64,000 nt of DNA from Bradyrhizobium diazoefficiens (lineage in GTDB: Bacteria > Pseudomonadota > Alphaproteobacteria > Rhizobiales > Xanthobacteraceae), in contig NZ_CP067102.1 of the NCBI RefSeq assembly GCF_016616885.1, forward strand, positions 1,764,501-1,828,500. The letters are read 5' to 3'. The position numbers and the translations under genes are program-made. Below are positions 8,979 to 18,048 of the stretch, piece after piece. The notes under the pieces are model-generated. The model saw only the letters and a list, made by a program, of their open reading frames with translations, was not told where the DNA came from and did not search any database. The first letter of the stretch is position 1, and each line of letters starts with the position of its first letter.

Positions 8979-10449
8979 CTATGAGCAATGGTCCGAGCAT
9001 TCGGCGCGGCTGATCGAGCAATTGGCGTTCTCGAAGAGCTGGAAGCCGGCGCGACCGAGGACGAACTCGTCTAGCGGCCGAGCGGGCCCCGGCCAAGACG
9101 CCGACGGTGCGTGGATCTACGCACAAGCGCGCGGAGCGCAGACCTTACCCGAACACCCGCCACGCGAGCGTGTGGTGATCAATCTCGCATGTGAATGCTG
9201 CGGCGGCAATCGCCTGCGCAAGGCTCGGCGAGGATGTGATGCGGACGCTGGAAGTGTCTCGTGTCAGTGGAAGGTGATTGAGATCGTCCGGGAGTTCTGG
9301 AGTTCTCCTGCCACGACTGCGATAAAATCGGTCAGGCACCGGCACCGCTTATGCCATCGCAAGCGGATGGGCCGGGCCCAGCCAGCCGGCCAAGATCATG
9401 TTCGAGAAGTTCCAGCACCAGCCGTTGAACCGCCACGCTGAGCGCTACACTCTGGAGGGTGTACCGATTGCGCTGTCGACCATGGCGGATGTCCTTGGGG
9501 CGGTCTGTGCCTCGCCAGATCTGTTGCTGCACCGCTTTGAGGCCCATGTCATGGCGGCCGGGCGCCTTCATGCCAATGATACGACCGTACCGGTGCTGGC
9601 CAAGGGCAGGACCGACACGGGACGCTGCTGGTGTCATCGGGCGCTGAATACTCCCCAATTGGGGGCGCCGATCCGCTGGCGGCGATGTTCTACTGCTACT
9701 CACGCGACCGCAAGGGCGAGCATCCGAAGGGGCATCTGGCCCGATATGCCGGCATTCTGCAGGCCGACGCCTATGACGGGTACAACCAGCTCTATCTGGC
9801 GGGACGCCAGCCTAGGCCGATCCGGGAGGCTGCCTGCTGGTCACACGGACGGCGGCCGTTCTTTGCCATGGCCGACATTGAAGAGAATGCCCGGCGCAAG
9901 GCCGCCGGCAAGAAGGAGATCCCGCTCTCGCCGATCGCGATCGAGGTCGTGAGACGGATCGATGCGCTGTTCGAGATCGAGCGCTCCATCAACGGCAAAC
10001 ACGCCGAGGAGCGTCTTCAGGTGCGACAGACGCTGAGCCGGCCCCTGGTCGAGGATCTCCAGGTCTACATGCGCGACCAACTCGCCAAGCTCTCCCGTGG
10101 GCACGACCTGGCCAAGGCGTTCAACTACATCCTGAAGCGCTGGGCGAGCTTCACGCTGTTCCTGGAGGACGGACGCGCGTGCCTCTCCAACAATGCCGCC
10201 GAGCGAGGGCTGAGGGGTATTGCTCTTGGCCGAAAATCCTGGCTGTTCTGCGGGTCGGATCGCGGCGGGCGACGCGCCACCGCCATATACAGCTTAGTCG
10301 TCACAGCCAAGATGAACGGCGTCGATCCGCAAGCCTGGCTGGCCGACGTCCTTGCCCGTATTGCGGCCCACCCGGCTCATCGGTTGGACGAGCTGCTGCC
10401 CTGGAATTGGACGCCGGCATCAGCGCTCTCCGCTCGAGCGGCGGCATGA
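8979..10449 (+). pseudogene. tnpC: IS66 transposase TnpC, frameshifted
   Basis: Successive frames give TnpC blocks in order: SEHSARLIEQL, LEELEAGATEDEL then a stop, a cysteine block (ECCGG), [39 protein letters not shown], and from 9631 a long open frame with [74 protein letters not shown] and DELLPWNW. At least three frame changes and one stop interrupt it, so it cannot make an active DDE transposase. The last ~270 codons (9631-10449) are the best preserved. Confidence 0.85.
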
Positions 10450-10697
10450 CCACCCACGTCAACAAGGTCCATCACGTCACCACCGTCACCCAGGTCGCGA
10501 GAGACCTCGGCGAAGACGAAGATTGGCTACGAGACGTCGCCAATGAAATGGAGATCGAGGATGGAGCCATATGGGTCTTTGGCGTTGGCGAAGATGGTGT
10601 CCAGGCGTTCACCGACTTCGGCATTGAACGCCTCATCGAGCTCATCCAAATTTACAAAGAAAATCCAGAGCTGCTCAAGCGCTGGACGCCCGAATAG
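10446..10697 (+). CDS. Small accessory protein encoded at the 3' end of IS66
   Basis: 83-residue acidic protein ([11 protein letters not shown]... ending ...LLKRWTPE) whose ATG overlaps the tnpC stop in an ATGA junction, indicating translational coupling to the transposase. I recognise the pattern as a conserved hypothetical protein often found after tnpC in rhizobial IS66 copies; it has no known function. The central part ([17 protein letters not shown]) and hydrophobic [11 protein letters not shown] suggest a small helical protein. The frame is intact although the upstream tnpC is broken. A role in regulating transposition is only a guess. Confidence 0.65.
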   Translation: MTTHVNKVHHVTTVTQVARDLGEDEDWLRDVANEMEIEDGAIWVFGVGEDGVQAFTDFGIERLIELIQIYKENPELLKRWTPE

Positions 10698-10823
10698 CCT
10701 GCGGCCTACGCCGGATGCGTACGTTGCAGGCGACCTCGGCCCTCGAGGTCGAAGCATCCGGCAAAGTTGGATCCCATAGAGAGGCGACAACAGTGGATGC
10801 CGTCGCTGCCGCTGCGCCGCGCA

Positions 10824-11555
10824 TCACCAGGGAATAGGCTCTCCCCAGAACCGCTGGAAAATCCCGCTGCTCTCGGGTCCGAGCAGGTCGATTCGACCCT
10901 TGATGCCGCTCGCACTTTCGTCGGCGGAAATCGAGGTTGGAGACGCGACTGCAGCCTCGCCGGCCATATCGGTGCGCACCCAGCCCGGGTCAAGGATGCC
11001 CACGATAATGCCATCCTTTGCCCAGTCCCGTGCCAGACCACGCATGCCATTGTTGAGGGCCGCCTTCGAGGCGCGGTAAGCATATCTGTTTGTTGCGGTT
11101 GCGACCCCGGCGCCATAGTCCTTCGCGTTCGAGCCAAACACGCTGCTGATCGCCACGAGTTTTTTCTTAGACCCGCACCTCAAGTTCTCGGCCAGAGCTT
11201 GCGCGAGGAGCATCGGACCAAGCGCGTTGACCCGCACCGTGTTGATCCAGTTTTCGGGATCAATTCTGGTGGCGGATTGGTCCTTCGGTGTCCCGTTAAT
11301 TCCTGCATTGCTGATCAGGACGTCGATAGGTTCGTCACCGAGCGACTCCTTGAGCGACGAGATCGAAGCCTCGTCGCCGACATCGAGGCGCATTACGCGG
11401 ATTCGACCTTCGAAGGAAGAAGCGAGGTCCCCTAACGCGTCAGCGTTGGCGGGATTGCGACAGCAGGCAATTACTTCCGCTCCATCAGCGACATATTGAC
11501 GCACGAGACCGAAGCCAACACCGCGGTTGGCACCCGTAATCAGCACTTTCGTCAT
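10824..11555 (-). CDS. SDR-family oxidoreductase
   Basis: 243-residue classical short-chain dehydrogenase/reductase. The NAD(P)-binding motif GANRGVGFG is at residues 7-15, SNAG near 80 and catalytic Tyr-Lys in YAYRASK near 155. The end FQRFWGEPIPW is typical of a subgroup related to carbonyl reductases. A longer upstream frame exists, but the ATG at 11553-11555 with GAGGTGTCT ahead of it gives the normal N-terminus. It stands alone, convergent with the IS66 remnant. A decayed relative of its C-terminus occurs at 58420-58592, suggesting the same gene type existed twice on this island. Confidence 0.85.
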   Translation of the reverse strand: MTKVLITGANRGVGFGLVRQYVADGAEVIACCRNPANADALGDLASSFEGRIRVMRLDVGDEASISSLKESLGDEPIDVLISNAGINGTPKDQSATRIDPENWINTVRVNALGPMLLAQALAENLRCGSKKKLVAISSVFGSNAKDYGAGVATATNRYAYRASKAALNNGMRGLARDWAKDGIIVGILDPGWVRTDMAGEAAVASPTSISADESASGIKGRIDLLGPESSGIFQRFWGEPIPW

Positions 11556-12167
11556 CGCAGAGACACCTCTGTTGGTTGGGTTTGTGAAAACCATGCTCAA
11601 TGTGTCGGCTCTCTGAAAAGTTAGTAGCCTACCACAAAACATGTGAGGCAGTGTCGCAACAGCATAAGCCAGAGGCCTCGTAACGTGAGGGCGAAAAAGG
11701 GCCTCCGCTGCGCCGGTTTTTTGCAAAAAGCGGCTGAGCGCTGCTGGATTTCGACAACCAGTGTCTCTGCACAGTGATTACGACTGTTTAGAAGTAACTG
11801 GATAGGCGCTGCCCATTTTGGCGCGGGCCTTATCTGGCGGATCTTTCGAAGGCATTTGGAAGCGCGTGCGTCGCCTCTGCCGACTCTAATCGACGTTCCC
11901 ACTGATCCGCCGGCATTGGCTCCGCTGCCTTGGAGCGGTACAGGCTAGACTAGGCAGAGATCTAAGCCATAGTCGCTGTTTTCCGATCGGATGAATTCGC
12001 TCGAAACGCGATGTGTCACTCGTAGACCTTAATCTCACCCGACCACGCCGTCTCTTTTGCTGGACGTTGCAACCAAGCTTCGCATAGCGTCGCTCCAACG
12101 CAGAATTTCGGCTGCCCGAGGTCTAAAATTGGGAAAATCGACCTTAGATGGCCCATATACTTCGTCC
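11556..12167. other. Intergenic region with an IS630 terminal scrap
   Basis: About 610 bases without an intact gene. Apart from the IS630 fragment at 11765-11837 nothing is recognised. The stretch should include the promoters of both the minus-strand SDR and the plus-strand racemase gene. Confidence 0.4.
11765..11837 (-). mobile_element. IS630 terminal fragment
   Basis: The 73 bases beginning CTCTGCACAGTGATTACGAC match the end of the IS630 element at 21384 onward with few differences, including the tract CCCATTTTGGCGCGGGCCTT. On the minus strand it encodes RPAPKWAAPIQLLLNS...HCAETL, the tail of the same transposase (RPAPKWAEPIQIL there). No other part of the element is present. Confidence 0.75.
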
Positions 12168-12875
12168 ATGGAATCGCAAAGCCCACGTTTTCTCGGAGTA
12201 CTGCATCTCGAACGCGGGTTGCCACCCGGTGCTCCGCTCCCGACGCCGCTGCCTGGCTCACTGCTGAACCCGGCTAGCTTCAATTTTCCGCTTATCGTGG
12301 AAACCGTCGAAGGAGCTTGGGTCGAAAACGTCGTCCGCGGTGATCCCGCGCTTGAGCCAGCTTTCGTGGCCGCCGCTCGGCGGCTGGTCGGGCGAGGTGC
12401 CGTTGCGATAAGCTCGACCTGCGGCTTTTCCATCCGACATCAGTCGGCGGTAGCCGCGTCGGTGGATGTGCCTGTCGTGATGTCGAGTCTGCTCCTGGTA
12501 CCGGCGTTGCTTCGCCAGCTGCCGCCGCGGGCCAAGATTGCTGTCCTGACCTACGATTCGACTCACTGCAGCGAAGATCTGCTTGGGATCGACAATCCGG
12601 CCGAGCGAGCGAGAATTGTGATCGGGGGTATCGAAGGCGGTAAGTTCTGGCACGACGAGCTGAAGCGTCCCGCGCCACCGATCGATGTGGCTGCGATCGA
12701 GACGGATGTCGCTGCCTGCATCGTGCGACTCCGCACCAAGCATCCGGAGATCGCGTCTATCCTATTCGAATGCGCGGCGTTCCCGATGGTTGCGAGAGGG
12801 ATTCGTCGTATCGCAAGATTGCCTGTCTACGACATCACCGATCTCTGCCGGATGACGATGGCGTCCGTCGCGTGA
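12168..12875 (+). CDS. Aspartate/glutamate racemase family protein 1
   Basis: 235-residue member of the Asp/Glu/hydantoin racemase superfamily, which also contains maleate cis-trans isomerase and arylmalonate decarboxylase. Two cysteines sit in the expected places: SSTCGFSIR (about residue 82) and FECAAFP (about residue 200), the cofactor-independent acid/base pair. A frame upstream stays open, but the ATG at 12168 begins the recognisable domain (MESQSPRFLGVLHLERG), so it is used; no strong Shine-Dalgarno separates the choices. A paralogue lies at 14954 with a peptidase-like gene between. Which member of the superfamily it functionally matches cannot be told. Confidence 0.78.
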   Translation: MESQSPRFLGVLHLERGLPPGAPLPTPLPGSLLNPASFNFPLIVETVEGAWVENVVRGDPALEPAFVAAARRLVGRGAVAISSTCGFSIRHQSAVAASVDVPVVMSSLLLVPALLRQLPPRAKIAVLTYDSTHCSEDLLGIDNPAERARIVIGGIEGGKFWHDELKRPAPPIDVAAIETDVAACIVRLRTKHPEIASILFECAAFPMVARGIRRIARLPVYDITDLCRMTMASVA

Positions 12876-13133
12876 GGGCGGTAAGACCGTACTCAACCCC
12901 AAGACGATGCTGCCACAATAGTTATCGACGCCTTGGAAAGAATGACGGTGATAATGTTTAGCTAGACTGAGGCGGTCAAAAACAGCGCGGGAACGCTAAG
13001 CAGGATGCCGCGCGACTTGCTGGGGCAATGCCTCAGATTCACACTGTAGCTTAGATCCGTCTTCGTTAGTGGCGTCCGTAGGTACGCGCCACTGGCTGCC
13101 GTACCTGCCATTTTATCGTGAGGCTTGATTGAA

Positions 13134-14249
13134 ATGTCGATGAACGACGCCATTGTGGATGCAGCGAATAAGCATTTCTCATCGACTTATTTCGAGGCCC
13201 GTCAAAAATTTCGCGATTACGTTGCCGACGCCGCAGTTGGCCATGCCGCAGTCTATCCATCGGCGGCCCGTGGGCCTCGTGGCGAGGAACTCTCGACAGA
13301 TGTCGCCTGGTTCGGCGACCGGCGCGCCCCAAAAGTGGCTATTATGATATCGGGTACGCATGGTGTCGAAGGGTATTGTGGATCCGCGGCACAGCTCGAT
13401 TGGCTCGCCGGACGCGGTTACGAGAGGCTCAAATCTGATGAAGCGATATTACTGATCCATGCGCTGAATCCTTATGGGTTCGCATGGGATCGACGCGTCA
13501 CGCAAGAAGGCTGCGACCTCAATCGAAACTTTGTCGATTTCACGGGCCCCTTACCTGATAACGAAGCCTACGATCTACTCGCTGATTCCCTTGTGCCGCG
13601 TGAGTTAGACGGGCCACTTTTCGCCGCCGCCGAGGCAACAATAGGTAAGTTCCGTACAGCACACGGTGAACTTGCTTTACGAAAAGCGCGGACTAGCGGG
13701 CAGTACCGACATCCGACTGGGATCTTTTTCGGCGGTTTCGCTCCGACTGTCGCGCGTCAAACACTCGAACGAATAGTATTGGACTATGGTATAGAATCTC
13801 GTCGATTCGTCTTGATCGTTGACTACCACACGGGCCTTGGACCTTATGGCTACGGCGAGCTCCAATGCGAGCAGGCCTCAGGGATGTTCGGCTACCAACG
13901 TGCCCATGACATTTTTGGCCCTTCAGTCACCTCGCCGGATCTTGGGACTTCGTCGGCTGTTGCGCTCAATGGCACTCAGGATGACTACTGGCAGCGGCTC
14001 CTCGGCGATCGGCATGTCTACGTTTGCTTGGAGTTTGGAACTTATCCTACGGAAGCAGTCAGAGCAGCAATGCGTGCCGACCACTGGCTTTACGCCTATC
14101 GCTCGACCGAATTTGAAACGGATGTGGGTTATGAAATTCGGCGACGCCTCAAGCAGGTCTATTACCCGGAGAGAGCCGATTGGCAGGAGATGGTGCTGTA
14201 TCGCAGTCGCCAGGTTCACCGGCAGATGATCGAAGGACTGCGATTGTGA
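13134..14249 (+). CDS. DUF2817 family, M14-like zinc carboxypeptidase-fold protein
   Basis: 371-residue protein. It shows a zinc-carboxypeptidase-like set: HxxE in SGTHGVEGYCGSA (about residue 75), DLNRNF (about 127), a third ligand His in VDYHTGLGPYG (about 230) and a late Glu in CLEFGTYP. This matches DUF2817, an M14-related family of mostly uncharacterised bacterial proteins. Two ATGs (13134, 13140) are possible. It sits between two Asp/Glu racemase family genes, which suggests that it frees an amino- or carboxylic-acid moiety for them (inference). Confidence 0.8.
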   Translation: MSMNDAIVDAANKHFSSTYFEARQKFRDYVADAAVGHAAVYPSAARGPRGEELSTDVAWFGDRRAPKVAIMISGTHGVEGYCGSAAQLDWLAGRGYERLKSDEAILLIHALNPYGFAWDRRVTQEGCDLNRNFVDFTGPLPDNEAYDLLADSLVPRELDGPLFAAAEATIGKFRTAHGELALRKARTSGQYRHPTGIFFGGFAPTVARQTLERIVLDYGIESRRFVLIVDYHTGLGPYGYGELQCEQASGMFGYQRAHDIFGPSVTSPDLGTSSAVALNGTQDDYWQRLLGDRHVYVCLEFGTYPTEAVRAAMRADHWLYAYRSTEFETDVGYEIRRRLKQVYYPERADWQEMVLYRSRQVHRQMIEGLRL

Positions 14250-14953
14250 AAGCTCGGCTGTCGGTTTGGATGCGAGCGCCGAACACACGCCTAACCAGGA
14301 GTGAGTAGAAAGAATTGAACATTGCGCAAAGAGAATGGTCCAAATTCTCCAGTGATTCAAGGCTGGCGAATTTTGTCGGAGGCGCTATCCAGGATTGATA
14401 TGGTCGTCAGCTTGGCGAACCGGCGGCAACCAATAATCGATAGCCAGCGGACAAGCGCTGAGTTGCGGGCGCGGCACCGCGCTGCAAGTGGTCTTCCGTC
14501 CGAGTTCAGGTACGCCTTCTTGGCGGCTCACGCCTGCAAGACCTGCATGGGCCCCTCGTCATCGGTGAACATGTGCCGTGCCGCACGATGAAGTGCCTGG
14601 AGGCGCCGTTGCGGATCGGTGCTCCCGTGGACGCAGGTGCCGTGCAGCAGTCGCCAAACTCTGACTCCGCATAGGACACGGCGCCCACAATCGAACGCGT
14701 TGGCGAAACGGGGTCGACATCGAGATCAATCCCAGGTGACGACCGTGGCTATCGAAACCGACGAAGGCTGATGCGCTCAAGATCTGCAGGAGCCAGCCTC
14801 ATTTCGCAGTATTTCCTCTATCCAGCGCCAGCTCTTGCGGTCATTGGTCCTTGATATGGTTTTATTTTATAGTAGACGGGTGATGCGATCCGCCAAATGA
14901 GGGAACGCTACCGCCGGTGCAACTGGTCTGTTTCGTATTGGATCTGATGTTAG
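14250..14953. other. Intergenic region, nothing recognised
   Basis: About 700 bases between the DUF2817 gene and the second racemase gene. Short open frames exist on both strands but none resembles a known family. Composition becomes A/T-rich at 14855-14880, just upstream of the next gene, a plausible promoter area without a clear consensus pair. Confidence 0.4.
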
Positions 14954-15736
14954 ATGATAGATTCGACTAAAACGAAGCGGCGCTCCGCCCCGCTGAAGCC
15001 CAAACCACAGTTCTACGGCGCCCCTGTGGGCATCTTAATGTTCGAGCGTCCTCGTGATCCCTACAACCGCCCGTTCATCCCGGGCAGCGTCGGCAATGCC
15101 AGCACATGGAGTGTCCCTGTGCGTTACAAGGCGCTACCACCGGGCGTCAGCTTCGACCGTATTCTTGGGCCCAACGCTGGGGACTTGGAGCCGGTTGTGG
15201 CGCAGGCCGCGACCGAACTGGTAGCCGAGGGCGCCCAACTGATCACCTCTAATTGCGGGTTCATGATCCGCTACCAAGAGGCGGTTCGCGCCGCGGTCGA
15301 TGTACCAGTGCTGCTATCCAGTCTGCTCCTTGGGCCGTTCCTCGAACGAATGCTTCCGCAAGACAGGGCGCTCGGTATCGTTACAGCGACGGCTTCTTCT
15401 CTGACGCCGGACTTACTTGCGGCTGCCGGGCTGTGCGCGAAGTCTGAGCGTGTTGTCGTTGTCGGGTTGGAGGCGGCCCCGGCTTTCACCGCTGCTTTCG
15501 TGACTTGCAGCGGTGACCTGGACATCAGTGCCGTCGAGACCGAAACAATCGATGCCGCGGTGGCGCTGCTGAGTAAACGCCCGGATATTGGGATTCTTCT
15601 CCTAGAGTGCTCAGAGCTCCCGCCTTACGCCGCGGCCGTCCAGCGGGCCACCGGGATTCCCGTCTTCGATTTCACCTCGATGGTGGAGTTCTTCGTCCGT
15701 GGATTGAGACGCAGCCCTTTCAACGGACTTGATTAG
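14954..15736 (+). CDS. Aspartate/glutamate racemase family protein 2
   Basis: 260 residues, same superfamily as the gene at 12168 but clearly divergent. The cysteine motifs are TSNCGFMIRY (about residue 100) and LLECSELPPY (about residue 218). A conserved VDVPVLLSSLLL between them parallels VDVPVVMSSLLL in copy 1. The longer N-terminus has a basic start and FYGAPVGILMFERP. Homology without identity argues for an old duplication or separate recruitment. Function (racemase, isomerase or decarboxylase) is unresolved. Confidence 0.78.
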   Translation: MIDSTKTKRRSAPLKPKPQFYGAPVGILMFERPRDPYNRPFIPGSVGNASTWSVPVRYKALPPGVSFDRILGPNAGDLEPVVAQAATELVAEGAQLITSNCGFMIRYQEAVRAAVDVPVLLSSLLLGPFLERMLPQDRALGIVTATASSLTPDLLAAAGLCAKSERVVVVGLEAAPAFTAAFVTCSGDLDISAVETETIDAAVALLSKRPDIGILLLECSELPPYAAAVQRATGIPVFDFTSMVEFFVRGLRRSPFNGLD

Positions 15737-15962
15737 CATCTGACATGCAATACTTGACGGCTGAAAGGAGACCTTTCGGCCAAGGCCCGAGGTGTGTGAC
15801 AGCAATTTTCTATTCGCGGCTGTCGCTCGACTGTTAACCTGCGCGTTGCGCCATTAGAAGCAGAATTTCCTCCGTATCGGGCCCCATATTAGGCAATTTC
15901 GGCCCACAGGCCCGTCAATATTCCGTCACGAATGGTGGGGATCCGCACCGAGGGCGAAACGG

Positions 15963-17009
15963 ATGTTGTGCGCTGCTTGGCCTCGTATCAGGAGTGATCT
16001 TGCCTCGACACGTCGAGGAGTCGAGCTGTTCGTCGACAATCTCGAGGATATTTACGAGGCCTTAGGTCGGCAGAACTGGGCAGCAAAATGGATGAACATT
16101 GGGGATGTTCACTATCTCCAGTGTGACCTCGAGCTGAAAAGGGGAGCCTTCGCTGAAGCGGCCGAGGCTTGGCTTTGCGCGCTTACCGCCTTTGAAGTTG
16201 CTAGGCGGCTAGTTGATGAAGACGATCCACAAAACGAAGAGATTTTAGCGAAGGTCGAGGCCGGCATTCGGAGGTTCGGGCTATCTCTGGAGCATAAGGT
16301 AGAGCGCGTAGAAATTCCGTGCTGGGATCAATCTGAATTTCAGGCCTACTACTTGCCAGCAGGTGGTCGCGATTTATGCGTCCCGGCAGTCATTTGCATC
16401 AGCCGGGAAGAAGAAACAGCGACGACTCTACTCGGAAGGCTCTTGTCAGCGGTGAGAGATCGGGGCATCTCGCTTCTTGTGGTCTCTCACCGCGACGTCG
16501 CAAACTACTGGCGCGGCCAATCGGAAGAATTGTTGTCTTCCTGTTTGGAGTATTTGTCACTTCGACCCGACGTTGATGCCAGCCGGATTGGCATCTACGG
16601 AGAGGGCCTGTCAGCTGCTCTAGCCACTGATTTCGCTGTATCTGATCGTCGCGTTGCTGCGGCGGTTTGCGACGGCGGTCTTTGGAATTGGGCCTGGAGT
16701 GAGGCCTCTGTAGGCTGGTTGACGAGGACTGCAGATGTAGTGGACGAGGATGCCGCGTCGACGCGTCGCTCGCGATTGGTGCAACAGTTGAGGTGCCCAG
16801 TTCTCGTGGTCGCCGGTGGGAGTAGTATGGTCAGAGCCACCGAGGCGATCGAGTTCCAAGCTGACTGTGCAGCGGCGCGTGTTGACTTGGAGTTGGCTAT
16901 GCCACGGGTGGCCCAAACCCCACTGGGGGAGATCGAGAACTTTGTGGTCTCCGACGAGCGCATCTTCCGATGGTTGGAGGATAAGCTCGCGCACACCTCG
17001 ACGTCATAA
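15963..17009 (+). CDS. Alpha/beta-hydrolase-fold protein, FrsA/DHPON-hydrolase-like, atypical nucleophile
   Basis: 348 residues with a helical N-terminal cap (about 1-110) and an alpha/beta-hydrolase core (about 120-345), the layout of the 2,6-dihydroxypseudooxynicotine hydrolase/FrsA group that cleaves C-C bonds. Strand SRIGIYGEGLSAALA corresponds to the nucleophile elbow, where the family usually has G-x-S-x-G; Glu214 occupies the Ser position. VLVVAGGSSMVRATE precedes the place of the acid residue. The frame is intact. Either a nearby Ser (LSAA) or the Glu takes over, or the protein has lost hydrolase activity. Start ATG follows GAGGGCG. Neighbours are racemase-like enzymes, so a role in the same degradation route is plausible. 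Confidence 0.65.
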   Translation: MLCAAWPRIRSDLASTRRGVELFVDNLEDIYEALGRQNWAAKWMNIGDVHYLQCDLELKRGAFAEAAEAWLCALTAFEVARRLVDEDDPQNEEILAKVEAGIRRFGLSLEHKVERVEIPCWDQSEFQAYYLPAGGRDLCVPAVICISREEETATTLLGRLLSAVRDRGISLLVVSHRDVANYWRGQSEELLSSCLEYLSLRPDVDASRIGIYGEGLSAALATDFAVSDRRVAAAVCDGGLWNWAWSEASVGWLTRTADVVDEDAASTRRSRLVQQLRCPVLVVAGGSSMVRATEAIEFQADCAAARVDLELAMPRVAQTPLGEIENFVVSDERIFRWLEDKLAHTSTS

Positions 17010-17253
17010 GCATTGTCGACCAGGACAGTAAGCAGAACTTCCTCGATGCAGTAAATGCTTGGGGCGGTGTTATCTCAGAGGGGCAACCACCCGAGTTTCG
17101 GGAGCAAGGAGATCCTGACGTAAAGGTGATCGTTGCCTCCAGTCCGGGATGGAGCAAAATAGATAGAGAAGCTCTCTTATCGCTCCAAACGCATTGTCCT
17201 TTCAAGCGCGCGTCGCGCCCGCTGGCCATAATTGTCCGCGAATGGCCGTATTG
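16984..17253 (+). other. Open frame without a start codon after the hydrolase gene
   Basis: A frame overlapping the last 26 bases of the hydrolase gene stays open for 89 codons, including FLDAVNAWGGVISEG and VIVASSPGWSKIDREALL, and ends PLAIIVREWPY. It has no ATG, GTG or TTG near its beginning, so it cannot be translated alone as written. It may be the displaced tail of a longer gene or chance. No family recognised. Confidence 0.25.
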
Positions 17254-17323
17254 ATGTTCTCGATCTGATACGCGAAGTTCTGCAAGGACTGGCCAAGCGC
17301 GAGGTCAACACGATCGACGCGCG

Positions 17324-17806
17324 CTATAATAAGCCGATACTCAGTTTTTGAGATGCCAATCGGCTATTCTTGGCGATCGAGGCAAGCCGCTTGTTGAGGT
17401 ACTTGAGGGATTCCTCATCGAGCCCGCTGAACATTGTCGAAATGAGCGCTTGTCTTTTGTTTGATAGCATCATGATTTCGGCTTGCGCCTTTGGCGTCAG
17501 CGAGATTTGCAGGAATCGTGCATCGTCAGGCGATGTTACGCGGCTGAGAAACTCCATCGCCTCGAGCCTCTTCGTTTGGTTTGTAACGAAGGCGGGATGA
17601 ATTCGAAGTTTATTTGCGACCGCAATTCCCGAGACCCCGCGACCTTCGTCGAGCTCATCAATAGCCATCAGGATCAACCATTGTGGTTGAGTTATTCCCA
17701 GCGTCTGAGCCCAACTCTTGTGTATTTCTTCGAGTTGCGAGTGGACCTCGACAATGTTCCAGATGAAGTCCTTAAGGGCTCTATCGAGTTGTTCTTGTTC
17801 GGCCAT
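17324..17806 (-). CDS. MarR-family transcriptional regulator
   Basis: 160-residue winged-helix regulator. The DNA-binding region covers about residues 35-105, with LRIHPAFVTNQTKRLEAMEF as recognition helix and RFLQISLTPKAQ as the beta wing. A longer frame reaches back to 18016, but residue 1 is set at the ATG 17804-17806 because it begins the domain (MAEQEQLDRALKDF) with a purine-rich GGCGGAAAG ahead. MarR proteins usually repress nearby catabolic or efflux genes and respond to aromatic or carboxylate ligands. The closest targets are the convergent hydrolase cluster and the divergent porin. Confidence 0.85.
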   Translation of the reverse strand: MAEQEQLDRALKDFIWNIVEVHSQLEEIHKSWAQTLGITQPQWLILMAIDELDEGRGVSGIAVANKLRIHPAFVTNQTKRLEAMEFLSRVTSPDDARFLQISLTPKAQAEIMMLSNKRQALISTMFSGLDEESLKYLNKRLASIAKNSRLASQKLSIGLL

Positions 17807-18021
17807 GTTGGTCTTTCCGCCAAAACCCGGTCTGATCGGTTGGCGCTCGGTGATTTCCCACAAGTGAAGACCTAGCCTTCTTGGCCCGACCGAGAAACAC
17901 CTCAAACCGCAAGAGAGGCATGTAATAAATAAAGTAATTAAGACAATCAATTTGGGGTACGACGTATGAACCTGGATCGTTGAGGGTTTGACGCACCGAT
18001 CATGTAATATCTCCAACGAGA

Positions 18022-18048
18022 GCCTCCGGTGCCCCGGGGGCTTTTTTT
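18022..18048 (+). terminator. Rho-independent terminator upstream of the porin
   Basis: Stem GCCTCCGG/CCGGGGGC (18022-18029 with 18034-18041) with a TGCC loop, followed directly by seven T (18042-18048). Oriented to stop plus-strand transcription. No plus-strand gene ends just before it: the MarR gene is on the other strand. It may terminate a small RNA or attenuate the porin leader. Confidence 0.65.

Larger units (their letters stand above)
8979..10721 (+). mobile_element. IS66-family element remnant (right part)
   Basis: Contains a frameshifted tnpC, the small downstream accessory gene and a right end near 10707-10721 (GCCGGATGCGTAC, like other rhizobial IS66 termini). tnpA, tnpB and the left end are missing: the element begins abruptly inside tnpC about 60 bp after the CoA-transferase stop. 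It lies between the CoA-transferase pair and the SDR gene and probably marks a deletion or recombination breakpoint. Confidence 0.75.

Noticed and set aside
8128..9126. 332-codon minus-strand frame opposite the second CoA-transferase gene
   Set aside because: It is the antisense of a clearly coding gene; its arginine-rich low-complexity translation is typical of a high-GC shadow.
14850..14880. Promoter TTGATA...TATAGT upstream of the second racemase gene
   Set aside because: The spacing of about 11 bp is too short for a sigma-70 promoter.
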